A DNA stretch of 64,000 nucleotides from Armillaria gallica (taxonomy: Eukaryota > Basidiomycota > Agaricomycetes > Agaricales > Physalacriaceae): NCBI GenBank assembly GCA_037576215.1, contig JBANDB010000006.1, positions 3,348,001 to 3,412,000 on the forward strand, written 5' to 3'. Below the pieces are notes generated by a model. That model did no database searches, was not told where the DNA came from, and saw only the letters and a list, made by a program, of their open reading frames with translations. The position numbers and the translations under genes are program-made. This document shows positions 23,068-34,058 of the stretch, piece after piece; positions within the stretch are counted from its first letter, which is position 1; each line of letters begins with the position of its first letter.

Positions 23068-23984
23068 TCAGGATAGGCACAGGCCATTCGTGTCCATTGA
23101 TAGGGGTCCACACGTCGATGCGATCGACCTCATCCACTCAAGCATGCAATATTGGTTTAAGCCTGTCACTGCGACGCATGATATAGGTAGCCAGATCCTG
23201 GATGTTCCTGTCGCTCCATTGTGGGACCACACAATTACTGTACAGATCCCAGATTCATCGAGGTTCCACAGTGTTCGCTTCAACTATGTGGCCACCAACA
23301 AGCATGTTCCTTCGCCGATTGATGTCCTCCGCTTCATGTTTCTGTAGCTCCATTTGAATGTCAGCGACTCTGCTGTCACACCATGCTGAGCGAAGATGGC
23401 CATATGCAGTTCAAAAGTCGTAGTTCTGGGCAATGCAGTCTTTGAGAACAAAGGAGAGGGATGGGGTGTCCAATGTGTATGAGGTTCTGAGTGTGGTGTT
23501 GAGTAAACCCAAGAGGCCCTGAATGCCAAGGCTAGAGCAGGGAGTGTCAGTGAGGGAGGATGATATTACGGTCTTTCTGCCGGTGTATGCCCATTGCTTT
23601 GGAACCTTTACAGATTCTTCCGCTTGACCGATTTCTGTCTGGGAGGAGATTGTAACTACAGGCAGACGAAGTGGACCAGTGTCACCTCTAGAACCATTGG
23701 AGGCGCGATATGCCTGCAGTTCCTAAAGACTATTATATATTGCCGTCCATTCAATTTTTGACATGATTACTCACATCTTCTAGTGATATAAGGTGCATGT
23801 TGTGGGACTCGGTCATCAACTTCAAACTTGTCTACAGCGATTTTGGTTTTTACTAGGAATAGCTTGAATTAGGACACACAACAGCAATGATCAGATGTAC
23901 TTACGCTGGACAAATGTCCAGTAGGAACTAGTGTTGTGTAGAAACTTGTTATGTCGAGCTGTCAAGGTTCAAGGGTGGTTGCAT
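23068..23984 (-). pseudogene. HET-domain protein copy 2, N-terminal part
   Basis: Continuation of HET copy 2 beyond the insertion. The minus strand from the right encodes exon 1-like sequence (start equivalent at 23984), the acidic/Ser region, LLGLLNTTLRTSYTLDTPSL and the RRVWDLY-type segment. It ends at the HAWVDEVDRIDV-equivalent stretch near 23140. Many frameshifts and CpG-to-TpG changes. It cannot be expressed with its other half 11.7 kb away. Confidence 0.75.
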
Positions 23985-24479
23985 CAAGCGCCCGCACTAT
24001 GTTCTTCACGTGGTAAGATGCAAAAGATGCTGACCGATGTGGTGCTGGATAATATCAATCTATATCAGTGGTAATTGAAAGTACAAGGAGATTCAGGAAA
24101 TTAAGTAAGTGAATCGAAAGCAGATAAGAATCCATTGAGACCTGTTCATCTTAAATAAAGTTGGGGTAAATAAGGTGAACATATTACTGATAACAGTCCA
24201 ATGTCCAGTCAGAGTCGGTAGGAGGGGAATAGGCCACTATACCTGGATACCAAAACTGTATGTCAATAATTGGACTTCACAGCTTGGCCCTTCCTGAGGA
24301 CTACAGGCATAAAGCAAAGACTCGGAGATTCACCAGGGGAGTAACGGTGGTATGATCACTCATCAACGGCACTCGTTTGGTTAATGCACTTCTTGTGGAG
24401 TAGTCTGAAAAACCTTCAATCAAAGGACTGGCTCTTCTTTGAGCTAGAGCAAGTGGATGTTTGGACATAGGATAGCATT

Positions 24480-25125
24480 ATAGAGTGCCAGACCTCATAT
24501 ACAATTATCTCGAGGTGAAAGAACAAGACTTCGACCAGCGTTACAAGTCACCCTGCCTCACAAAGCTAGGACGTGCAGCTTCAGGTATGGGCTCTTCATC
24601 ATGTACTAATCGGAACAATATGTCGACTCCCTATGAGAATGTGTCTCGTCATCCTCTTGCTAGAATCATGTAGTATGCTGGTAGGAGTCTTTAAGGTCAG
24701 ATCCATTCTCAGTGCTGATTGCCAGAAGGATCAGCACTGCTGCAGTACACGTAGGTTCTAGATGGCAACCAATTTTTAGAGTTCCATGAAGGATAAATGA
24801 AAACAGATATGTGAGGAATGGGTCCAATGACTGATTGCAGCCAATCTCGACGTCGTAGTATACACCTCCGTAGCGATACAAGACAATGTACCAGATCACG
24901 TCTGCACACCATATCGAGACCGATATCCATTGTATGTCTGTAGAAACCAAAGGATAAATTTGAGAGGGGATTTGCCTGTTCAGAGAATGTGTTCGCTGTT
25001 TAGTAGTTGACAGTGATGGTGCCAGGAAGATAGATGGCATTACGTTCTGACACCAACATCTGTTTCTTTGAGAGGATATCTGCCTTGGCCGTCTGGTGAA
25101 GTAATAGCCTTGGTATCCATTCTAC
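24480..25125 (-). pseudogene. GT32 mannosyltransferase-like remnant, copy 2
   Basis: Minus-strand remnant equivalent to the one at 4395-4935. It reads CADVIWYIVLYRYGGVYYDV then EIGCNQSLDPFLTYLF, i.e. the DXD region in a DVE form and the following GCxxSLDPLLxYPV segment. The conserved Arg-Ala-Asp before the helix is Cys-Ala-Asp. The upstream WTDESSR exon is too decayed to read with confidence. Most similar to the unit 5 copy. Confidence 0.65.
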
Positions 25126-25242
25126 CCGGCCATAGTGATCAAGTGGAGGTACATTCTGTAGCTGCCATCTACCCACTCGCTAGCAGGCCACAGCTCGATG
25201 TCCACCTAGTGACCGGTCTTCTCTGATGCATGCTTAAACACT

Positions 25243-25569
25243 GTGATCCTCCCTGGAAGCCTGTCGGTACAAGACACGTTGCCGCACGACTTCACCCTCC
25301 TGACCTATCCCTGTTCACATGCCCGCATCACTTCCCTCCCCAGTGCTGCTTCTCACCTCATCTTGGCATCATTCTTTGTTTTCAACGTCGACTGTCATCA
25401 TCAGCCTCTATGGTGGAGCCATCAAGTCTCGGATGGCTGCGAAATCAGTCCCAGAAGAATTAAGGAAGAACGGTGGGTTTCGTCAAATGGAGGGGATGTT
25501 CTTCATGGACACAGGGAGGATGGCCGGTGTCGCGAAATGGAGGAGATAGCACTTGGGATGTGCATGTGA
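25243..25569 (+). other. Conserved plus-strand open frame, type II units
   Basis: A 108-codon open frame starting MILPGSLSVQDTLPHDF and containing HQPLWWSHQVSDGCEIS. It aligns to 62330-62647 in unit 5 (QPLWWRHRVSDGCEIVS), where third codon positions are mostly C or G, as expected for real coding sequence in this genome. In type I units the same region is frameshifted. It may be an exon of an unidentified gene, or a shadow. No family recognised. Confidence 0.35.
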
Positions 25570-27385
25570 ATGTTTAAACCAACAAGATCTATACTTGTGA
25601 GTTCGGATGCGGATGCGGAGTGCAGGCACGGGTGGTCTGTGTAGCCTGCATGCCATCAGAGGAGAAAGGGAAAGCCTTTAAAAGACAATGCACCATTTAT
25701 GTACCAAAGAAAATGTTACTGAGCTTCATTTATTACCTCGAACAGATATCCCATTCCAACAGAAAACAGACGTGTGCTGTCATACCAGTCAGTTGGCAGG
25801 TTTACCTGTGAAAAATGGTATAGAACCTACCATTCTACCTCGAAAGCTCTGCCAAGAGAGTAAAATGGTCGGTGCTGAACTTAGAGCCAAAATCAAAGAC
25901 GTCCTAGCATAAAAGAACAATGAGAACGTCGAAAGAAAAGAGCCAAGCACAGTACTTACCATGCCTATAGTGGTCGATAGTCGTAGGACGTGTCTGCAAC
26001 TGTGACATTAGACACAGTCAACGAAAATTATGTATGGCTGGCATTGACAGCATGCACAGGTAATAGTAGATGAGGAGTCGAAGTGAAGAAGAGAGAATGG
26101 ACCGGAGCTGCAAGTCTCATCCAAAATGGGATGAGAATTTAACAAAACACCGCAGCTTGATGGAAATGGCTGAACTCGAATCTTTACCCTCTCCATTTTT
26201 GAAGGAGCATTGAAAGAGGAGTGCATAGGTTGTGCGCTTGAGTAATCTCGAGATGGGCCACTGATTATTTCCTCTTTTAACCTACAGACTAGGAGCCAAG
26301 GGGACTCTCGGAGGAGTACTTTGAGATACGAGATGCTGGGTCATGCTCAAACAGTGCCTGAGAGGATGTGTGCCGATGTTAGAAAGGATTTTGATTGAAG
26401 TTGTGTTTCATTTTCATGGATCAAGAGAACGAGAACTGTGCAGTCAGTAATGCAACTCTGTTTACTTTTGCTGGCAGCTCTGTAGGCTGTGGCCTCCAAA
26501 CACGCATCTCTGATTCCATGCAATCCATCCGCATCAAGCAGCGTACACACAGAGGCCATGACCATTATCCCGGACCTGATAATCGCAATGTCCATGCATG
26601 TTGACAGGGATCAACCAGAAGGGTGTAGTGGAATGAATTCTACAGAAATTTGTAAGAAAGAAAAGGTGGGTGAGGAGAAGATGTTGTACTGTTCGTCCTG
26701 TCCACAAACCCTGCCGTCGTCACAGATCGAGTTGGGGTACACGCCAAAAATCAATTACCAATGACCTGATTTCGGTGCCCGTCCTTATAAAGGATAGGAC
26801 TGTTGCTTTCTTGTATTCCTATCACTGCGTGAACTCAACTGTAAGACAGCAGAGACCGAATATCGGCTGAGCAACTGCATGAATCCGTCCTAGGGGAATT
26901 CTTTGGAGGTTCAACTAAATTCAGGAGTGCAAGCAGAGTTGATTGAGATCCTTGGATGGTGAGCCTGTTGTACTGTCGTTCGGCAGCAAGGGCATAAAAA
27001 AAACAGTTGAAGGAATCCACATCCACCAAGTATTGGAGTGCGGGAATGGGCGATTCAGATTCCTGGCAGCTCCTGGATGCGAAGCCATACGTGGGGCTTG
27101 TTATCTTGACCTTGTCTGTATCTGGTGGGGTAAATTGTACTTCCAATGAGACCGAAAGCGACGTACATGATACTGTTTACTCCCCACTCTTGTACACCGA
27201 GTAATCCATCATTGTGCAATGTACGCGTCGACATCGATGCATCCAAGATTGTCCCCAGAATAAATTCGCTCATTTTCCAGGAAGATGTAGAGGATAGTCA
27301 CACCAGAAGAATGGGACCGAAGGATACTAACATGATGGTGGTGAAGGTTCAGACATTTTTGCTGATTTCACTTTGCTAAACACCG
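25570..27385. other. End of unit 2 and inter-unit DNA, no recognised gene
   Basis: 25570-26415 aligns with 62650-63560 of unit 5 and includes a conserved stretch near 25830-25915 (ESKMVGAELRAKIKDVLA on +). After 26415 the similarity stops. 26420-27385 is single-copy in the window, with no gene I can support. Confidence 0.4.
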
Positions 27386-27529
27386 TCAATGTTTCTCGAT
27401 ATTTCACAGTTCCCAAAATCTAGTTCTACCTTCGATGAGGAACACTATACTAATACAATACTGGACTGGTATGTACAATTGATGCTGCATTAATTTTCTG
27501 CTAAGCCTGAATTCAGGTAGTCGAGGGTA

Positions 27530-28279
27530 GCAAGGAGCTATTGACATGGCACGTGAATTCCAGTGAAGATTGCAGCTCACGGGCAGGGCAGAGTATCCAT
27601 ATCCGCTAGTTAACTTACAGGAATCCTACTCAAGGCGCACTTGGCATTCTGGCTATACACACTCACACCCTGTCTCCATCCACGACACCATACTCCCTGC
27701 AGCAATATCTACACCAAACACGTCGTCATGCTACCAACGGTTGGACAACTTGCCTCCTCGTGTCAATGTGGGAAAAGGCCATTCCTGTGCATGGGAACGA
27801 GGTGCTGCCAAGGACTATCTCACCCAACAACTGCCTGACCCTGCGATATTCGGTGAGAAACTGCATGCAGAGTTTATGTGGCATCAAGATGGGTACTCGT
27901 CCTTCTTTGATGCTGTGGGATATGCTAACAATGAATTTCGAGTGCCAGCTTATCTTGTTGGGGCACTGGCAGTGCATTTCGAAAAATGGTGGGGAGGATG
28001 ATGGCCACTTTGACAGAGGACGTGTCAAAGGCTACGTGACCATAGGCCCTCAAAATTGTCCAGCAGGTCGGAGGGAAGGGAGTGGATTGTGGCGGGCTAC
28101 TCGGACAAAGAAATAGTCCACACATGGATGAGCATAAAGAGTTGGCATATATGGTGTCAGGCAAAGATGTTGATTGACTCCCCACCCATTTCGCAAAGGT
28201 GGGGAAAGGCGAACATCGTGTAGCTCAAATATACGTCGGAATATTCAAACAATCTGTTCTTCGTCTTTGTGCTTTGGCA
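27530..28279 (+). pseudogene. FAD-dependent oxidoreductase remnant, copy 3a
   Basis: Same DAO-type C-terminal remnant as at 205-1000. Frames give DYLTQQLPDPAIFGEKLHAE then SSFFDAVGYANNEFRV, and AYLVGALAVHFEKWWGG, in one open stretch from 27570 to 28001. The downstream ATRTKK and YMVSGKDVD-equivalent pieces are shifted. It keeps the YLTQQ..D segment in frame better than the other copies. It is interrupted after about 28279 by the hAT element. Confidence 0.7.
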
Positions 28280-29724
28280 CAGTGTTGTCCTTAAGGTGCT
28301 AAGCTTAGCTTAATTAAGCCCTTAAATTGCACTTAAGCTAAGCCTTAAGCAATGGCTGGATAATATTTAACCCTTAATTAACCTTAGAGCTGGTATCATG
28401 TGACTGATCTTTAAGCCTGGAAACGAGTCAAACGACCAGTCGGCGACTGAGCAGGTTGCCAAGTGGTCCAAAACATGTTGACCTGTCCAGTTTTCCATCC
28501 ATTTCACTGGGTGTTGCATGCTCCAAAAGGAGAAAAAGAATAACAAAAGAAAGATTTCAGACCAAGTTCATGCCCCACAATTGGTGACCCCGATTCAGCG
28601 ATTCAACAGCCTTGTGGCCTCTGCCAAATGTTGGGAACGCCTCCATTTTGGCATATACAAATTTACAGATGTCATACCATCCTGCAGCCATTGAACTATC
28701 GCCTTATAAGTCTTCTGCACAGACTGCACCGCTGGAAAAATGCATTTGAAGCACATTTTTTGATCCAGAGGGTTCACATACAATGTAGCTGCAGGCGGTG
28801 TTACATTCCATCAATGATAGCCCTTGGGCGGCAAAATATGGCAAAGTGCTGGGGGTGTATTTGTGACGGAAGTACAATTTAAATTTTCTAAGTAGATTTT
28901 GAGTCCCAATTTTACACTTTCTGTGGGGAAAGCCTTGATTTCATGCATTTAATGCATAGTTCCTCTGCTGTTTTCCTCTGAAATGCCACGAATTCTTAAG
29001 AGAGGGGACCATAATACCAAAGACTAGCTGGTTTCAGTGAATAACAGGTTAGTAAATGTATTTTGCATGACAGAGATTGAAAATTGTGCACCAAAAGAAG
29101 ATATGAGTGTACAAATTGAATTCTGAGAATTAAACTATGCATGTAGAAACAAAATATGGGTAGGGAGCAACAGCAAGAAACATTGCAGCAGATAACTCCG
29201 GGCCAATGGCAGATAACATTGGCAGGGATTTACCCTTCTCATGATTATTCATTTACACACCTGATTTTTCGTTCCCATACTTCACTATACTATAAACCAC
29301 ATTCTATTTATCCTATCTACAGAGGATCCTGAGTAAAGGTGAAGAAATGGACCCATGAAAAATCTGCAAAATCGTGGGATACTGCTGCCCAATATAGGCA
29401 TGGCAGATAACTGGCAGGTGGGAACCCAGCGGAACCGGTGGTAAACCACCTGTCCAGCTTTGCATCAACAATGACATTAATGAGTGGATGATTTTGCCTA
29501 AACTGCAGGTAGTGCCCCCTATTTCCAAGGCAGCCTTTAATATGTAGACTTTTGGACCTCAAAACCAACTTGAAACTGCTGTTGACCCTTCTAGAATGGA
29601 TACTACAAGTGCATAACAAACTTGAAGATTGATGAAGCCATATATTAGAGCAATGAAAAATAATTTTACAGGCTCAGCTCAAGCCTTAAAAAATACCTTA
29701 ATTAAGACCTTAATGCCAACACTG
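28280..29724. mobile_element. Non-autonomous hAT element, 1,445 bp
   Basis: Ends CAGTGTTGTCCTTAAGGT (left) and, as reverse complement of the right end, CAGTGTTGGCATTAAGGT: 16 of 18 positions match. Flanked by 8-bp sequences CTTTGGCA (28272-28279) and CTTCAGTG (29725-29732), which both derive from the CTTCGGCG-type sequence of the empty site in the other copies by CpG transitions. The subterminal zones are dense in TTAAGC/GCTTAA words in both orientations, as expected for hAT transposase binding. No transposase frame is seen, so it is a deletion derivative or large MITE. Confidence 0.85.
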
Positions 29725-30104
29725 CTTCAGTGCACCCTCTACAACCTTTTATTCTCATCCTACCACCAAGATCCTACTACACCAGCTTATGAACAGCACT
29801 TCTATCATTCTCTGTGATAGAATCTTTATCCTGTTTGTTCACCTCAGTATTACTTCCATCCAATGTGATACCCTCCACTCATTGATTCAAGATGTTGCTA
29901 TTACGACATGCAACCAATAGCTCGATCTCCCATCAATGGATAATTGCGCCATCTCCAGCCTCATGTAGGACCACCCTAGAATCCACCCTGTTTTCCTCCT
30001 CACTTTCCAAAACCAACCGTTCTCGCTCATGTCGCAACTAATAGTCACCCTCAGGGTGCTGTGATGCAATCCCTCTTACTGCCATGACTTTGCCTCTTCA
30101 ATGC

Positions 30105-30215
30105 AGTATATATCAGCCATACAACACAAAAAGGCCCATCAGCAACTCAGACTTAGACCTCGTGAAAAGGACATTTGCCAATCATGCCTGTTAAGTCTGG
30201 GAAAGCACTGAGTGA
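30105..30215 (-). pseudogene. PNGase A-like stub, unit 3
   Basis: Equivalent of the stub at 1530-1640. The minus strand reads the GPFREVQVLVDD-equivalent segment with stops created by transitions, then loses similarity. Too short for function. Confidence 0.45.
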
Positions 30216-30537
30216 ATTCATCAGGCATGTCTGAAATCAATGGTCAGTCATTCAAGATAAATCTGGATCCAACATTGAACACACTCAGATACACAGAATT
30301 CCTCCGCTGGATTTCCTGAGCAAAAGATTTTGATGGAGGCCTTCTACCTTTGTTGGCCTGTTTTGTCTTGTTGATGGAAAGAGTCGGAATACTCTGGGAG
30401 ATGATTGAAAGCAATCAGAGTTGGTAAGCTTTGCGATACTGTTGCCATTTCTATCACCTGGTGCCACGGTGCTGTATTTAACCACAGAATAAATTGCAAT
30501 TGAGTACAAAAGGTTATCAGAATGTGGGTATTCACAA

Positions 30538-31186
30538 TCAAGCAAGAACACTATGAGACTTTGCAGACACACCTAGTTCTTTTAGCCACTGTATCTCATT
30601 GAAGCCAGTCATTTCAACCACAGACACTTTCTTGAACATCTTGCTAGGCAGTCATCGCCTGACAACCCAATATTGTAGCTGATGTATTTCATTGTTCCAT
30701 CTGAATGAATGGCTGCCAAGCAGTGTATACATGTCTTCAGGTATTGGGTACTGGTGGTTGGCAAGGATGTTGAATGTATGTGCCATCCTGTCTGCATCTT
30801 CAACAATCAACTCTCTGCATTGATCAATCCCTTCTTCACCTCCCACTGCCAATCCATGCACAAACCCACTTTCAATGTTGAACCCTTCGTACCAGTCATC
30901 ATCATCCCTCCAAACATTGTTAATCCATTCACTATCATTGGGCAGAGGCTTGGTCATAACCTGCTCCCATGATGGTCTCTATTTCTTGCATCCAGTTCCA
31001 GGTTCAGGGTAGGTGAAGAACAGGATGCCCTGATAGTCCTCATGCATCTCATTTATGTGTGCTGTCCATGCAACCTCCAGAGATTGGTTTTCATAATATG
31101 ATGGTATTGAGCGTGTCAACAGAGAAAAGGCTAGTCCGGCAACTTTGTCTACAGGGTTCATTGATATCCAATCCTGCATTGCAGAT
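30538..31186 (-). pseudogene. HET-domain protein copy 3, C-terminal part
   Basis: C-terminal third of HET copy 3. Frames: NPVDKVAGLAFSLLTRSIPS ... FFTYPEPGTGCKK, then a TAG where other copies have TGG (Trp), then MTKPLPNDSEWINNVWRDDD ... GFNIESGFVHGLAVGGEEG. The 7-bp duplication of copy 1 is absent here. The gene is cut at 31186 by the retrotransposon and continues at 42276. Confidence 0.8.
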
Positions 31187-31222
31187 TGTTACGATTTATT
31201 CATTTTCTTTACCTAAGTGCCT

Positions 31223-31262
31223 CTTATCTTATCTTATCTTTGGCACTTACTCTTATCTTATC
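31223..31262 (-). promoter_or_regulatory. Five GATA-factor-type sites in the LTR U3
   Basis: CTTATC occurs at 31223, 31228, 31233, 31252 and 31257, overlapping every 5 bp in two clusters. GATAAG is the core site of fungal GATA factors such as nitrogen regulators. The same two clusters are present in the 3' LTR (from about 41926), and a reduced pair in the solo LTR (from about 42896). Regulation by GATA factors is inferred. Confidence 0.5.
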
Positions 31263-31378
31263 TTTAGATACGCGACTCCATGGAGTCTTCACATCGCAAT
31301 GCAGTCACACTCAGTCGACATGTATTTTGTTTGTCATTTTCTAACACGGTTGACTTATTATTAAGACCCTCACTTTAG

Positions 31379-31426
31379 TATTTAAGTAGTCTACTCAAAG
31401 TTGTATATTTCTTAGCTTTGAGCTAA
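31379..31426 (+). promoter_or_regulatory. LTR promoter: TATA box and self-primer sequence
   Basis: TATTTAA at 31379-31385. The segment AGCTTTGAGCTAA at 31414-31426 begins 35 nt after the TATA start, a normal pol II start distance. It is the exact reverse complement of the primer-binding site at 31569-31581, which pins the likely start of R to position 31414. Confidence 0.75.
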
Positions 31427-31568
31427 CGTTTATTCATACTGAAACACATTCATTCTCGCTAAGCGCCACTTGCCATTACTTGATCATCAATCACCACGAG
31501 ACTCAGCAGTGACTGTATGAACGTGATACAGCCATTGTTTACTCTTGATTGGAGTTCGGGTCTTACAT

Positions 31569-31581
31569 TTAGCTCAAAGCT
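31569..31581 (+). other. Primer-binding site, self-priming type
   Basis: TTAGCTCAAAGCT begins one base after the LTR end. It pairs over 13 nt without mismatch with AGCTTTGAGCTAA inside the LTR. No usual tRNA 3' end complement is seen here. In Tf1 the first 11 nt of the transcript pair with the PBS and are cleaved by RNase H to form the primer. Confidence 0.8.
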
Positions 31582-31609
31582 TTCCCTAGGTTTCCTAACC
31601 GGAACCCTC

Positions 31610-34058
31610 ATGTCAGACACACCAGCCATCCTAGCAGGAACCCTTTTCAGACTCAGCGGCGCCGCTCTCGCAACAGCCATCGTACTCACAGCACACCAAA
31701 GGGGATTCACCATCAACCAAATCATAAATGGCATCCTGCAGCAGCAAACACCCATCGTTGCACCTGTACCACGGCAACTGATCTTGCTCCACAGCATCCT
31801 TAGAGAGTCGGAAGAAGAGGTCACTACTGAGCCAACTTCTCCTGTCATCCCAGAGAGAAGGCCTCCTACCCCTCCCGGAAGGTGCACGCCTATCATCATC
31901 CTCTCCCCCACCAGTTCTGCTGAGTCTGAGCCATATGCCCCTTGATCTCCCACACCCAGCGAGTATGCCCATCTTGCAGAGCGAAACACAGCAGACAGCC
32001 ACTCCAGGAGACTCGAGGTGGGCCAAGACACCAGACCCAATACCCCAACCTCCACTAACGATCCTTGGGGCAACATCAACTATGCTCCACCACCCCCAGC
32101 CCCTTGGTCTCCCGATCAGGAGTTCTGAGATAACGTCACCATTCCATACAGCGCCTACTTCCCCTCCGCATGTGATGGATCCCCTGATCACTGAACCTCT
32201 CCCCCGGCAGCCTACAGGCATGTCCAGTTCTGGGACCAGCCTGTACAGGCCCCTCAGCAGACACTTGAGCCTGTACCAACCATTGAGGAACCCGTCGCCA
32301 GTCCCTCCCATCTCAGGAGAAACGAGGGTGCCTTTGGCCATGAGTACTGGCAGAATGTTGACATACAGTGACTTGCACCCCCCCAGCCATTTACCCCTCT
32401 CCGAACCATTGAGGAGATCGACTGCGACACCGCTAGATATACCATCGACGAGCGTGGAGAAACCGTCGAGCTCAAAGGAAGTGATACCGCCACCGAGGGA
32501 CTCCCCGAGGTGGAGTATATCAACCACATCCATGGAAACTCTCCCTCTGGCTCCGAGTTGGCCCCCATCCCGACACTCCACGCAACCAACCCAGATCCCA
32601 TCACCAATAACAATGCCTCTCCCAGTGATGATACTATCTAACACCATCAAAGAATACGATAGTGACCAGGACCACGTCCTGACTCCACTAAACCAAGCAG
32701 ATTATGTCAAAGTATATAATTATTTTGCTTATGAACTACCCTTCATGCTGACTTGGGGAACCACCGAAGCCGGAAACCTTTATTTTATGAACAAACAGAG
32801 AGATCTCCCAGCTGATGATATTCTGCAGTATGAGGCAGAGTGAAACGCTCACCTTCTGTGGAATGAAATACACCCAGACACCCTCAGACAACCCCTTACC
32901 CCTTACGAACACACCATTGGCTATGACGACGAAGACACTGAAATGGAAGACCCACGCCCAATGCTGGATGCTCCACCAGTAGCACCGCCTCGAGCACTGA
33001 TGGCCCCTTTTTCTTACATCAGAGGACAGGCACCACCAGGTACATACACTTGCAGCTACATACCATTCGCTGGGGCTGACCCAGCAGGAGGTGGCGGTGG
33101 TGGTGGACAACCCGCCCAACCTCCGCAACCTCCCGCCCCAGCTCAGCAATGGGCACTCCCATGGTTACCTGCTCCAGCAAGAAAGCCACTGACTCCTCCA
33201 GCTTCTTGGGAGTTAACCACTGACAATGCAGCCCCCTACAACGATCTTAAACCAAAAATATTAAAAGACATCAACGACTTCACTGGAGAGTCTGACAAAA
33301 TCTCCTGGTTCTTCCTAAAGTGTGAACTCCACTTCGAGCTGTTCAACTGCCATTTCCATCATCACCCCCATAAAGTAATCTTCTGTGTCTCCCAACTCGG
33401 AGGGGATGCCGAGAAATGGTGGGAGCTATCTGCCCAGATCATCGGGAAGAACAACAACAGGGATCAGCTATACCTCACCTATGATGACTTCAAAACGGAG
33501 CTCAGGGTGTGGTTCTGGAAGGATGCCGACGTGCAGATCAAATATGCACAGTGGGAGAAGTTGCGACAGGTGGACTTCAAAGATGGCGACCTCTTTTTCC
33601 AACAATTCGAAGAGCTCACCTACTATGCCAACGTATGCAACAACAAGCAAGTCATGCTCGCTCAGGTCAAGAAAGCCGCCCGGGAAACCAGTAAAAATAC
33701 CATATACTTGGCTGACGGAGAAGTACCAACCACCTATCATGGGTGGAAGGATCACCTACTCCAGATGGACTATAACTGGCAGCTGAAGATGGCAGAAAAG
33801 TTGGGACACGTCGACACTCGACTACAAGCGCAGAAGGCAACCACACAGCAGAAAGGGGAACAGACAACAACAAGTATGCCAGAGAAGAAAACGGCTATAG
33901 GAACGACATTCGGGGGATGCGGGGCACCCATGGATATTGACACAGCAAGGGCAGCGGCAAAGTGTTTCCGATGTGGCAAGATCGGAGACTTTAAGTGCGA
34001 CTGTCCTAATGTGCCAAAGACCAGGGAGGAAGCATTACACCACTTCAACACATATTAG
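31610..34058 (+). pseudogene. gag: gag of the LTR retrotransposon
   Basis: Likely start ATG at 31610 (MSDTPAILAGTLFRLSG). The N-terminal third is Pro/Ser/Gln-rich and broken by several TGA codons. The frame shifts near 32640 and then runs (with a TGA at 32841) into the open stretch 32943-34058. That stretch has a Gly/Pro linker (GGGGGGQPAQPPQPPAP), a retrotransposon gag domain (DKISWFFLKCELHFELFNCH ... WFWKDADVQIKYAQWEKL) and a CCHC knuckle CFRCGKIGDFKCDC. In the knuckle the His position is Asp, so zinc binding is likely lost. At about 815 codons it is long for gag, but such Pro-rich N-termini are common in mushroom elements. Confidence 0.8.

Larger units (their letters stand above)
27385..31186. 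repeat. Array unit 3, left part (type I, CpG-poor)
   Basis: Third copy. It aligns with 58-1960 and beyond of unit 1, interrupted by the hAT element at 28280-29724 and cut by the LTR retrotransposon at 31187. Homologous positions that are CpG in units 1 and 4 are often TpG or CpA here. The copy continues at 42276-42861 and 43249-46757. Confidence 0.8.
31187..31567 (+). repeat. 5' LTR, 381 bp
   Basis: Starts TGTTACGATT and ends GGGTCTTACA. It contains two arrays of overlapping CTTATC (GATAAG on the other strand), a TATTTAA box (31379-31385) and the predicted transcript start at 31414. It differs from the 3' LTR at about 25 of 381 positions, all transitions, with no indels. Confidence 0.95.

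Noticed and set aside
31187..31567. LTR pentamer CTTAT runs as a microsatellite-only feature
   Set aside because: Kept as possible GATA sites instead, since both LTRs and the sister solo LTR retain them in the same U3 position; still uncertain.
31459..32650. Long minus-strand open frames (206 and 339 codons) opposite gag
   Set aside because: Gly/Ser/Trp-rich shadows of the Pro-rich plus-strand gag frame; the plus frame has the gag context and the element's orientation is fixed by LTR, PBS and pol.
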